From positions 2,418,001-2,482,000 of the forward strand of contig OZ223259.1 of assembly GCA_965140555.1 (NCBI GenBank): a stretch of 64,000 nt of DNA, written 5' to 3'. Shown here in pieces: positions 48,640 through 56,503 of this stretch; the first letter of the stretch is position 1, and each line of letters opens with the position of its first letter. The notes beneath the pieces were generated by a model. It was not told where the DNA came from. It did no database searches and was given only the letters and a program-made list of their open reading frames with translations. The position numbers were made by a program, and so were the translations under genes. Origin of the DNA: UBA1351 sp965140555 (GTDB lineage Bacteria > Bacillota > Clostridia > Lachnospirales > Vallitaleaceae).

Positions 48640-51600
48640 ATGGATTTAGAACGCTATTATGAAAACTTAGATATCCTCCATGTAGGTGTTGAACCGAATA
48701 GAGCCTATTATATACCTTATTCCGTATCAAAAAAACAAGAAGCGATTGCCGAAAAAGGCTTTGGCGACACGTCGGACCGGAAGATATCCTTAAACGGTAA
48801 GTGGGGATTTAGATATGAAACACATCCGGATCGAATACCGACAGAATGGGTAACAAGCTGTATGGATGAGCATATGGTTTCGCAGATGGATACCATTGAG
48901 GTTCCTTCATGCTGGCAAACCCAAGGGTATGATCGCCATCAGTATACGAATGTGGCATACCCCTTTCCTTATGACCCACCCTATGTTCCGGAAGACAATC
49001 CATGTGGACTGTATGTGCGTCAGATTTCTATAAGTGACGAACAACTGGCAAATAATCAACAACTCTATCTGAATTTTGAAGGGGTTGACAGTTGTTTCTA
49101 TGTCTATATAAACGGAGAATTTGTCGGTTACAGTCAAGTGGCTCACTCGACAAGTGAATTTCGTGTCGATGGTTTTATGCATCAAGGCGACAATTCTATT
49201 GCCGTTCTTGTGCTCAAGTGGTGCGACGGTAGTTATTTGGAAGATCAGGATAAGTTTCGTATGTCCGGAATCTTTCGCGATGTTTATTTGTTGCAGCGCC
49301 CGGAAGAACACGTAAGAGACTTCACTGTACAAACGACATTAGATACGATGGATGGGACAATTGTAGGGAAGGTAACGGTTACCTTCGACTATGGGGATAA
49401 TACAAACCCGCTTCCTGTATCAGCAACATTATTGGATGAACAGCAAGAGAGTGTCGGTCATTTGGAGGTGACAAGTAAAGAGGTGACGTTTGTCGTGGAG
49501 AATCCGCTCCTGTGGACAGCAGAAACACCGAATTTATATATGTTGCTTCTTGAGTTTTCTGGAGAAACGATTGTCCAGGAGGTAGGTATTCGCGAGATTT
49601 CTATTCATGAGAAGATTATGCTTCTTAATCGACAGCGTGTGACGATGAAGGGTGTCAATCGACACGATAGTGACCCGGTTACCGGCTATACGATTTCTAG
49701 AGAGCAAGCGATGGTAGATTTGAAATTGATGAAAGAGCATAATATTAATGCTATTCGAAGTAGTCATTATCCGAATGCGCCTTGGTTTGCCAAGTTATGC
49801 AATGTATACGGTTTTTATATGATGGCTGAATCGGATATCGAAGCTCATGGTGTTGTTAGCATATATGGTGGTTCCGCACAAAATACATATGGACTGATTG
49901 CTCAAGACCCTAGATTTGAGGAGGCTATTCTTGATCGGGTACAGAGGAATGTGGTTCGAGATAAAAACCAACCTTCTATTCTGTTCTGGTCTTTAGGCAA
50001 TGAAGCGGGGTATGGTCCGAACTTCGAACATGCCGGTCGATGGGTGAAAGCCTATGATCCAAGTCGTTTGTTGCATTATGAAGGTTTTGTCCATGAAACA
50101 GGTGGGCATACGAATGATGGCTCCATGTTGGATGTTTATAGTACTATGTATGCATCCATTGATGACCTCAAAGCATATTTGGATAATGATGCCAATGAAA
50201 AACCTTATGTTTATTGTGAGTATATTCATGCTATGGGCAATGGTCCCGGTGATGCGGAAGATTATTTTAAAGTGATGTCCAAAAATCCTCAAGTTATCGG
50301 TGGTTTTGTATGGGAGTGGTGTGACCATGCCATTGATATGGGACGTACGCAAGATGGTAAGAAGAAGTACTTCTACGGTGGCGATTTTGGCGAGTATCCA
50401 CATAGTGGGAATTTCTGTATGGATGGACTAGTCTACCCGGATCGGACACCGCATACGGGTCTTCTGGAATATAAACAAGTGATGCGCCCTATTCGTTTTG
50501 AATGGGAGGATGGGCTATATTGCACAAACTATATGGATTATACCAATGCGGAAGATGTGATTGATGTGACTTATGTATTGACCAAGCATGGGCGAGTTAT
50601 CGAAGAAGGATTAGTAGAGTTAAAAGAAATGATGCCTCATAAACGGGTAGCCGTCGAACAACCGGATTGGAAGCATCTAGATGAAGCCACCCATCTGCGT
50701 TTGATTCAACGATGGAAAGGCGAAGATGCTTTACGTCAAAAAGGGCATATACTTGGACATGATGAATTTGAGTTGGTTGATGATAGTAAGGATATGGACT
50801 GGATAAACGTCTTAGGGTTGGATTATGAATTAAGCGCAGATGCAGACCCTATACAGATAGATGAGCGTCCGTCAGAGTATAGAATTGCCGGGGAAAATTG
50901 GTGTTATACCTATGATCGACGTCATGGAGGCTTTGTATCATTAAATGTTATGGGAGAAGAGCGTCTTGCAGGCCCGACAGAACTTACGATTTATCGAGCG
51001 CCTATTGATAATGATGTGAACATGAAAAAAGTTTGGAATGATGCAGGGTATGACCATGTACAGACGAAGGTCTATGCATCAACAATCGAAGCAAAGAACG
51101 ACAGCGTACTCATCCGAAGTCATCTTGGACTGGCGGGTATCGTGAAGCAAAAAGCGATGGATATTCAGATGACTGTATCGATAGATGGACAAGGTACGAT
51201 AGATTTCAGTTATGAAGTAGAAAAAAATTCTGATCTACCGTCATTACCAAGGTTTGGGCTGTGTATGGCGCTGCCGAAAGAACATAATGGTGTGACATAC
51301 TATGGTTATGGCCCCCATGAGAGTTATATAGACAAGAAAGAATCGAATTATTTGGGGGTTTTCACGACAACCGTTGATAAGATGCATGAAGATTACCTGA
51401 TGCCTCAAGAAAACGGGAGCCATTATAATACCCGTTATGCCATTATATCAAAGCCACAAGGACAGGCACCTGATGTGGATATGTTATTGACAGCTTCAAG
51501 AGCATTTTCTTTTGGAGCTTCTGTATATGCGGTACAGATGCTTGCAAAAGCACAACATGCTTATGAACTAGAAGAAGCCCCTTATAATCTCATCTATATG

Positions 51601-51720
51601 GATTACAAAATGGCAGGAACAGGTTCGGCGGCATGTGGGCCAAAACTTGCTGAGGTTTATCAAGTGACAGACAATAACTTTGTCTTTGAAGGTCGTATTG
51701 CTTTTGTAAATAAAATGTAA
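48640..51720 (+). CDS. lacZ: GH2 beta-galactosidase
   Basis: A 1026-residue GH2 enzyme close in length to E. coli LacZ (1023). Domains in order are a sugar-binding jelly roll (about 50-215), an immunoglobulin-like domain (about 215-325), the TIM barrel (about 325-620), a second Ig-like domain and the C-terminal small-chain domain. The acid/base Glu is in SLGNEAGYGPNFEH and the nucleophile Glu in YCEYIHAMGNGPGD. It hydrolyses lactose and other beta-galactosides. There is no signal peptide. AAAGGAG precedes the ATG. No galactoside permease is adjacent, so the substrate must be imported elsewhere. Confidence 0.95.
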   Translation: MDLERYYENLDILHVGVEPNRAYYIPYSVSKKQEAIAEKGFGDTSDRKISLNGKWGFRYETHPDRIPTEWVTSCMDEHMVSQMDTIEVPSCWQTQGYDRHQYTNVAYPFPYDPPYVPEDNPCGLYVRQISISDEQLANNQQLYLNFEGVDSCFYVYINGEFVGYSQVAHSTSEFRVDGFMHQGDNSIAVLVLKWCDGSYLEDQDKFRMSGIFRDVYLLQRPEEHVRDFTVQTTLDTMDGTIVGKVTVTFDYGDNTNPLPVSATLLDEQQESVGHLEVTSKEVTFVVENPLLWTAETPNLYMLLLEFSGETIVQEVGIREISIHEKIMLLNRQRVTMKGVNRHDSDPVTGYTISREQAMVDLKLMKEHNINAIRSSHYPNAPWFAKLCNVYGFYMMAESDIEAHGVVSIYGGSAQNTYGLIAQDPRFEEAILDRVQRNVVRDKNQPSILFWSLGNEAGYGPNFEHAGRWVKAYDPSRLLHYEGFVHETGGHTNDGSMLDVYSTMYASIDDLKAYLDNDANEKPYVYCEYIHAMGNGPGDAEDYFKVMSKNPQVIGGFVWEWCDHAIDMGRTQDGKKKYFYGGDFGEYPHSGNFCMDGLVYPDRTPHTGLLEYKQVMRPIRFEWEDGLYCTNYMDYTNAEDVIDVTYVLTKHGRVIEEGLVELKEMMPHKRVAVEQPDWKHLDEATHLRLIQRWKGEDALRQKGHILGHDEFELVDDSKDMDWINVLGLDYELSADADPIQIDERPSEYRIAGENWCYTYDRRHGGFVSLNVMGEERLAGPTELTIYRAPIDNDVNMKKVWNDAGYDHVQTKVYASTIEAKNDSVLIRSHLGLAGIVKQKAMDIQMTVSIDGQGTIDFSYEVEKNSDLPSLPRFGLCMALPKEHNGVTYYGYGPHESYIDKKESNYLGVFTTTVDKMHEDYLMPQENGSHYNTRYAIISKPQGQAPDVDMLLTASRAFSFGASVYAVQMLAKAQHAYELEEAPYNLIYMDYKMAGTGSAACGPKLAEVYQVTDNNFVFEGRIAFVNKM

Positions 51721-51796
51721 GAATCTCCCCATGACAAGAAGCATCTTTCGTGCTAAGCTATACATAAAGCAAGATTAAGTAAAGCGAGGTAGAAGG

Positions 51797-52204
51797 ATGC
51801 CAACTGAAATGATAGGAGTCCTCATAGGCGCTGTAGTCATTATCCTTGGGATAGTGGCTTGGCGCTTTTATAAAAGGAACAAGAGACGCGATGTAAAGAT
51901 AGTATGGGAAGAAACAGTTATGCCGCCACATATTCATGCATGGGTTGACGAGATGACAACCATAAGGAATCTATTAGAGTCCATAGGGTACGAAAAACCT
52001 TATGAGGAGTTAGTCGAGCACCTACGTTTTGCAGATACAAGAACAGATAAGATTTTGGACGGCCAAGTCGATGAACACATCGAAGCGCTCATTCGAGTTG
52101 CCGTGACTAAAGATAGAAAAGGAATAGAAAAAGTCTTAAAAGAGCTGGGCGAAGTAGTAGAACAACGACGTAAAGTAATGGCAACACGAGAAGGAGATGA
52201 ATAA
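51797..52204 (+). CDS. Small membrane-anchored protein of unknown function
   Basis: A 135-residue protein with one N-terminal membrane helix (MIGVLIGAVVIILGIVAWRFY), then a basic KRNKRRDVK stretch and a helical cytoplasmic region rich in charged residues (VDEMTTIRNLLESIGYEKPYEEL, ALIRVAVTKDRKGIEKVLKEL). I recognise no family. It starts after GCGAGGTAGAAGG and ends two bases before the methyltransferase gene, so the two form an operon. Confidence 0.6.
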   Translation: MPTEMIGVLIGAVVIILGIVAWRFYKRNKRRDVKIVWEETVMPPHIHAWVDEMTTIRNLLESIGYEKPYEELVEHLRFADTRTDKILDGQVDEHIEALIRVAVTKDRKGIEKVLKELGEVVEQRRKVMATREGDE

Positions 52205-52205
52205 G

Positions 52206-52931
52206 ATGACGTTCTATTCTAAGATGGCATGGAACTATGAAGGGATTTTTCCTGTAAGCGATATGAAGCTAAGCTTCGTAAAAAAACGTTTAGAGGCCAT
52301 TCATGGAGCCCGAATATTGGATGTTGGTTGTGCAACGGGACAATTTCCGTATTTACTTGCAAAGTCTTTACCAACCATTCAGCAAGTAGATGCTTTTGAT
52401 CTGGACAAAGATATGATTGATTTGGCAAAAGAACGTTATCCCCATGAAAGGATTAATTATCGACAGGGTAATATGTTGGAATTGGATGTATTGTATAGTA
52501 CATCTTATGATATGGTCACGTGTTTTGGGAACACATTGGTTCATATCGGGGATGAGAATGTCCGTCAATTTTTTGCTTCTGTATATAAGCGGCTAAACAG
52601 AGGTGGTATGTTTATTCTACAATTACTAAACTACCATTATGTGATGGAGCATAATATCCGAAAGTTACCGTTAATTGAAACGGATGTATTGCGCTTTGAA
52701 CGTCGATATGAGGAAGTTAGTCGTCGAGAATTGACCTTTGCAACATCGTTGTACATGAAAGAAAGTGGTGAAACGATTGAAGGAAGCATTCCTTTATACC
52801 CTGTCTATAGAGAGGATATCGTGAGATGGCTCAACGATGTTGGGTTTCAAGAGGTGCAGTGTTATAAAAATTATATAGATGTAGCATATGACGGAGAGGG
52901 GTTGCCATTGATTATTACAGCTTCCAAATAA
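52206..52931 (+). CDS. SAM-dependent methyltransferase
   Basis: A 241-residue class I methyltransferase. Motif I ILDVGCATGQFPYLLAKS (about residues 36-53) binds S-adenosylmethionine, VDAFDLDKDMIDLAKERYP supplies the acidic residue for the ribose, and YDMVTCFGNTLVHIGD is motif IV. ATG 52206 is 9 bases from AAGGAG and lies two bases after the upstream stop; an ATG at 52197 is too close to that ribosome site. The substrate cannot be named. Confidence 0.85.
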   Translation: MTFYSKMAWNYEGIFPVSDMKLSFVKKRLEAIHGARILDVGCATGQFPYLLAKSLPTIQQVDAFDLDKDMIDLAKERYPHERINYRQGNMLELDVLYSTSYDMVTCFGNTLVHIGDENVRQFFASVYKRLNRGGMFILQLLNYHYVMEHNIRKLPLIETDVLRFERRYEEVSRRELTFATSLYMKESGETIEGSIPLYPVYREDIVRWLNDVGFQEVQCYKNYIDVAYDGEGLPLIITASK

Positions 52932-52942
52932 TTCTAAAAACA

Positions 52943-52971
52943 TTGACAGTTTCTTGGTTAGGACCTACAAT
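52943..52971 (+). promoter_or_regulatory. Promoter of the membrane GGDEF gene
   Basis: TTGACA (52943-52948), 17 bases, TACAAT (52966-52971), about 60 bp before the start. Confidence 0.8.
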
Positions 52972-53030
52972 AATAGGTATTAAGCTGTATAAGTAGAGTT
53001 CTGTGGCTACTAAGGGAGGCTGCCTATTTG

Positions 53031-54134
53031 ATGTATGAAAAATTGAAAGATGTTTTGTTTATTCCGAAACAATATAAAGAAGCGATGAATCGAGAGATGT
53101 ATCAAGGAAATACAACTCGAATGAGCATCATTTTTGTCGCAGCTGCGATATATTTAGTATTTATTATTCTGGATGGAATTTCGAGGTCATCCGGAAACCC
53201 TGAGTTCAAGGCAACGATCATAATTAAGTTTTTTTTTATTTTGGCTAGTGTGGGGGCCTCTGTCCTGTTGTTTCATTTGCGTAAAACAACAAAGACACGA
53301 CTTGTTACAACGGTTATTCATTTTATAGCCTTTTTTTTCTTAATATTAGGAGCAACCAACTCCTTTGCCGTGCAAGAGTTAATGCCGAGTATTACAATTT
53401 TTCTTATTACTATTATGCTTTCAGCTATGGTTGTTCGAATGCGGCCGATAAATGCAGTGATAATATACGGTATTGCATTTATCTATTTCTATATAGGATT
53501 GCCATATTTCCAAACAAATGAAGATTATGTTCATTGGGACTATTTGAATGCAGGAATTTCTATAACCATTGGACTTCTATCGAATATGTTACTTTATCAT
53601 CATACGTACATATTGGTGAAAGATCGGATGCATATAGAAGCTCAGAATGAAGAATTACGTTTTTTATCGGAGCATGACATGCTTACGGGGTTCTATAACC
53701 ATCAAAGTATTCATCAATTGGTAGAATCCTATAAAGACCATGCGATCAAGGAGAAAACAGGATTGTCCGTTGTGGTTATTGATGTGGATAATTTCAAAAA
53801 AGTTAATGATACCTATGGACATAAAGTGGGCGATCACATTATTCGAATGATTGCCTATCATATTAAAGAAGCGACCAGAACGGTAGATGTACATGGTCGA
53901 TATGGTGGGGATGAATTCGTAGTCATCATGCCGGGGATTAGTAAAAGCGAGGCGGCAGAACTTTTGGAACCTCTACAATGTATAGAGGTGAATGATAACG
54001 GTGTTCATATTAATGTGACATTGAGTATCGGAATTGTAGAATTGACAGAAGACAATGAAGATTGCCTTATTGAATCAGCAGATTTTAAAATGTATGATTC
54101 TAAATATAAAGGGAAAAGTCGAATATCTTATTAA
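53031..54134 (+). CDS. Membrane-bound diguanylate cyclase
   Basis: About 367 residues. Five or six hydrophobic helices occupy residues 30-195 (for example FVAAAIYLVFIILDGIS). A GGDEF domain from about 205 to the end makes cyclic di-GMP from two GTP. The catalytic motif RYGGDEFVVIMPG is intact, and RTVD five residues upstream fits the inhibitory I-site. HEHDMLTGFYNHQ-type residues at the domain start are as expected. The start may be ATG 53031 or TTG 53028; AAGGGAGG fits either. The sensory part is a generic membrane domain, so the signal is unknown. Confidence 0.9.
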   Translation: MYEKLKDVLFIPKQYKEAMNREMYQGNTTRMSIIFVAAAIYLVFIILDGISRSSGNPEFKATIIIKFFFILASVGASVLLFHLRKTTKTRLVTTVIHFIAFFFLILGATNSFAVQELMPSITIFLITIMLSAMVVRMRPINAVIIYGIAFIYFYIGLPYFQTNEDYVHWDYLNAGISITIGLLSNMLLYHHTYILVKDRMHIEAQNEELRFLSEHDMLTGFYNHQSIHQLVESYKDHAIKEKTGLSVVVIDVDNFKKVNDTYGHKVGDHIIRMIAYHIKEATRTVDVHGRYGGDEFVVIMPGISKSEAAELLEPLQCIEVNDNGVHINVTLSIGIVELTEDNEDCLIESADFKMYDSKYKGKSRISY

Positions 54135-54145
54135 GGAGGGGTTTT

Positions 54146-54781
54146 ATGAATTATGATGTATTAAAAGATCAAATGCAAACCGGTGATGTCATTTTATTTG
54201 AAGGACAATATAGTATCAGCCGTATCATTGAGAAAGTAACAGGGTGTCCCTATTCTCATGTGGGTATGGTGATTCGTCTGGAAGGTTATGAGGAGCCTCT
54301 ATTGTTTGAATCAACAACATTGACAAATTTGCCGGATGTTTTAACAGGGGATACGAAAGAGGGTCCCAAAATTGTGGATTTGAAACAACGTCTATTACAT
54401 TATGGGGAAGAAGTCAAACCCTATAGAAAACCATCGTTTGTATATCATCCCATTCATTTTAGACGAACAGAGTCAACGACAGAACGTCTTTTAGCATGTC
54501 ATACATTATACCATGGGCGTTATGAGACATCGGATAAACAGATGATGTTGGACGTCATTTTAGGACGGATTTTTGGAATTCAAGTGTCCAAAAAAGAGTT
54601 TTTCTGTAGCGAGTTAATCGCTGTGCTTTACATGGCCATTGATTTGCTTCATAAGAAGCCGCCTTACAATGCCTATATGCCTAAAGATTTTTCGTCACTG
54701 AATCATTATATACATCTAGTTCAGGCCCAATTTGGTCAAGAGATTCCGATTGATATGGATGAAGGTCTTGACAATCAATAG
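54146..54781 (+). CDS. Permuted papain-like amidase (YiiX/YebB NlpC/P60 type)
   Basis: A 211-residue protein with the order of a circularly permuted NlpC/P60 fold. QTGDVILFEGQYSISRIIEKVTG leads into SHVGMVIRLEG (catalytic His), followed by PLLFESTTL and, near residue 150, KKEFFCSELIAVLYMA (catalytic Cys). Such proteins cleave or bind lipid- or peptide-linked amides, but substrates are mostly unknown. There is no signal peptide. AAGGAGG lies before the ATG. It follows the GGDEF gene by 11 bp. The promoter for the T-box leader starts inside its last codons. Confidence 0.82.
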   Translation: MNYDVLKDQMQTGDVILFEGQYSISRIIEKVTGCPYSHVGMVIRLEGYEEPLLFESTTLTNLPDVLTGDTKEGPKIVDLKQRLLHYGEEVKPYRKPSFVYHPIHFRRTESTTERLLACHTLYHGRYETSDKQMMLDVILGRIFGIQVSKKEFFCSELIAVLYMAIDLLHKKPPYNAYMPKDFSSLNHYIHLVQAQFGQEIPIDMDEGLDNQ

Positions 54782-54796
54782 AAAAAGGATATAATA
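54769..54796 (+). promoter_or_regulatory. Consensus promoter of the tyrS T-box transcript
   Basis: TTGACA (54769-54774), 16 bases, TATAAT (54791-54796). The -35 is inside the 3' end of the preceding gene. Confidence 0.85.
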
Positions 54797-54856
54797 TATG
54801 CTAACCCAAAGGAAAAGTGATTTTTGAATGGGTATATTGGGTATATATTGAAACCA

Positions 54857-55137
54857 TAAATGTGAAGACAGGGACAAGTAGTTAAGTGAAGGTTCTCCAG
54901 AGAGTTGCCGGTTGGTGGAAGGCGCAGTAAGAATCAGACGTTAATGAATACACCCTCGAGCAGCGCACCGAAATTACAGTAGGCTGTGCCGGAACCTGCA
55001 TCCGTTATCGTGCTAGAGTATAAGCATTAGCCGTACTTGAAGAGGTCATCATAGTGATATGATGATATATAGAGGTGGTACCACGAGATAATCTCGTCCT
55101 CTATCCGTAACAATCGGATAGAAGACGAGTTTTTTTG
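54857..55137 (+). promoter_or_regulatory. Tyrosine T-box leader of tyrS with specifier UAC
   Basis: Typical T-box sequence parts are present: AGAGAGTTGCCGGTTGGTGGAAGGC in stem I, a specifier region GAATACACC giving UAC (Tyr) at 54949-54951, and AGAGGTGGTACCACGAG (T-box) at 55071-55087. The leader senses uncharged tRNA-Tyr and allows transcription into tyrS. The 396-bp gap between genes is thus occupied by the promoter, this leader and its terminator. Confidence 0.93.
55093..55137 (+). terminator. T-box terminator of tyrS
   Basis: CTCGTCCTCTATCCG (55093-55107) pairs perfectly with CGGATAGAAGACGAG (55115-55129), followed by eight T. Its left arm can alternatively pair in the antiterminator with the T-box. 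Confidence 0.92.
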
Positions 55138-55213
55138 TGCGAAAAAGTCATCTATAGTCATATAGTATTATTAGCTAATGCTTCACATTGTATCATTACA
55201 AGGAGGAAGCGTC

Positions 55214-56416
55214 ATGAATCAAAATCAAATCATTGAGGAACAATTAAAAATTATTCGAAAAGGGATACACAGTATTTCAACAGAAGAAGATTTAAAAGCC
55301 AAATTGGAAAAAGCCGGTGAGAGCAAAAAACCGTTGGTGATTAAGTTCGGACTGGATCCGACGGCTCCGGATATTCATCTAGGGCATACAGTCGGTCTTA
55401 GAAAATTAAGGCAGCTTCAAGAGTTAGGACATCAAGTAATGATTGTTATTGGTGATTTTACAGCTAGAATCGGAGATCCTACAGGGAAGACAAAGGGTAG
55501 ACCGCCCTTATCGGAGAAGGAAGTTCTTGCTAATGCAGATACCTATAGAGAACAGCTTGAGCGTATTTTGGATCCGGATAAAACAGTATTCTGTTTTAAT
55601 AGTGAATGGTTGAGCTCTATGAATACAGAGACGATGATGGGCTATTTATCAGCGTTTACAGTGGCACGTATTTTGGAAAGAGATAATTTTTCTAAGCGCA
55701 TGGAAGAAGGTGTTGGCATAGGCATGAATGAGCTTATGTACCCTGCATTACAGGCTATTGATAGTGTTATATTAGAAGCGGATGTTGAATTGGGTGGAAC
55801 CGATCAGACATTTAACATTTTGGCGGGGAGACACTTGCAAGGTAAGCTGGGATTAGAGAGGCAAGTGGCACTTTTGGTACCCATCCTTGTTGGAACGGAT
55901 GGTGTAGAAAAGATGAGCAAGAGTTTGAATAATTACATCGGCATATGGGAAGAACCATCAGTGATGTATGAAAAGGTGATGACGATACCGGATGAACAAA
56001 TTATTCCATACTTTGAACAGGTGACAGATGTAAGCCCGGAACGGATTGAAGATTACAGACATCAGATAAAATCGGGCCAGACAAACCCTAAAAATATAAA
56101 AATGTGTTTGGCTAGAGAGATTGTTACTCTATACTGGGGGAAAGAAGCATCCAAAGAGGCAGAACAGAGATTTATTACTGTTTTTTCAAAGAAACAACGC
56201 CCCTTGGAGATTCCGGAAAAAAGAATCGGAGATACGTGTGAGTTAGAAGGTTTTCTTGTGGCCCATGACTTAGTGAAAAGTAAGTCGGAGGTGCGTCGAT
56301 TAGTCGCTCAAAAAGGGATTCGTATCAACGATGAATTGGTAGCAACATCCACAATAGAACTTCATCAAAAAGATGTGATTCGTATAGGTAAACGTCGCTA
56401 TGTATCATGTGTCTAA
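55214..56416 (+). CDS. tyrS: Tyrosyl-tRNA synthetase
   Basis: A 400-residue class I aminoacyl-tRNA synthetase. The HIGH-like motif is in FGLDPTAPDIHLGHTVGL and the KMSKS motif in VEKMSKSLNNYIG. The catalytic Rossmann fold is followed by an S4 RNA-binding domain at the C terminus (SEVRRLVAQKGIRINDEL). The ATG at 55214 is 8 bases after AAGGAGG; an earlier in-frame ATG at 55178 lacks a site. It belongs to the TyrZ-like (IHLGH) branch of TyrRS. Regulated by the T-box leader upstream. Confidence 0.95.
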   Translation: MNQNQIIEEQLKIIRKGIHSISTEEDLKAKLEKAGESKKPLVIKFGLDPTAPDIHLGHTVGLRKLRQLQELGHQVMIVIGDFTARIGDPTGKTKGRPPLSEKEVLANADTYREQLERILDPDKTVFCFNSEWLSSMNTETMMGYLSAFTVARILERDNFSKRMEEGVGIGMNELMYPALQAIDSVILEADVELGGTDQTFNILAGRHLQGKLGLERQVALLVPILVGTDGVEKMSKSLNNYIGIWEEPSVMYEKVMTIPDEQIIPYFEQVTDVSPERIEDYRHQIKSGQTNPKNIKMCLAREIVTLYWGKEASKEAEQRFITVFSKKQRPLEIPEKRIGDTCELEGFLVAHDLVKSKSEVRRLVAQKGIRINDELVATSTIELHQKDVIRIGKRRYVSCV

Positions 56417-56503
56417 TGAACAGGGTGTATAGAGGAGAATCATTGTTAAAATAGAGAGGGATGTGTGGTATAATAGTTCTATATTAAATTTGGAGGTATT
56501 ATA

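Noticed and set aside
53031..54134. Possible chemoreceptor
   Set aside because: The C-terminal part is a GGDEF cyclase domain and no methyl-accepting signalling domain is present.
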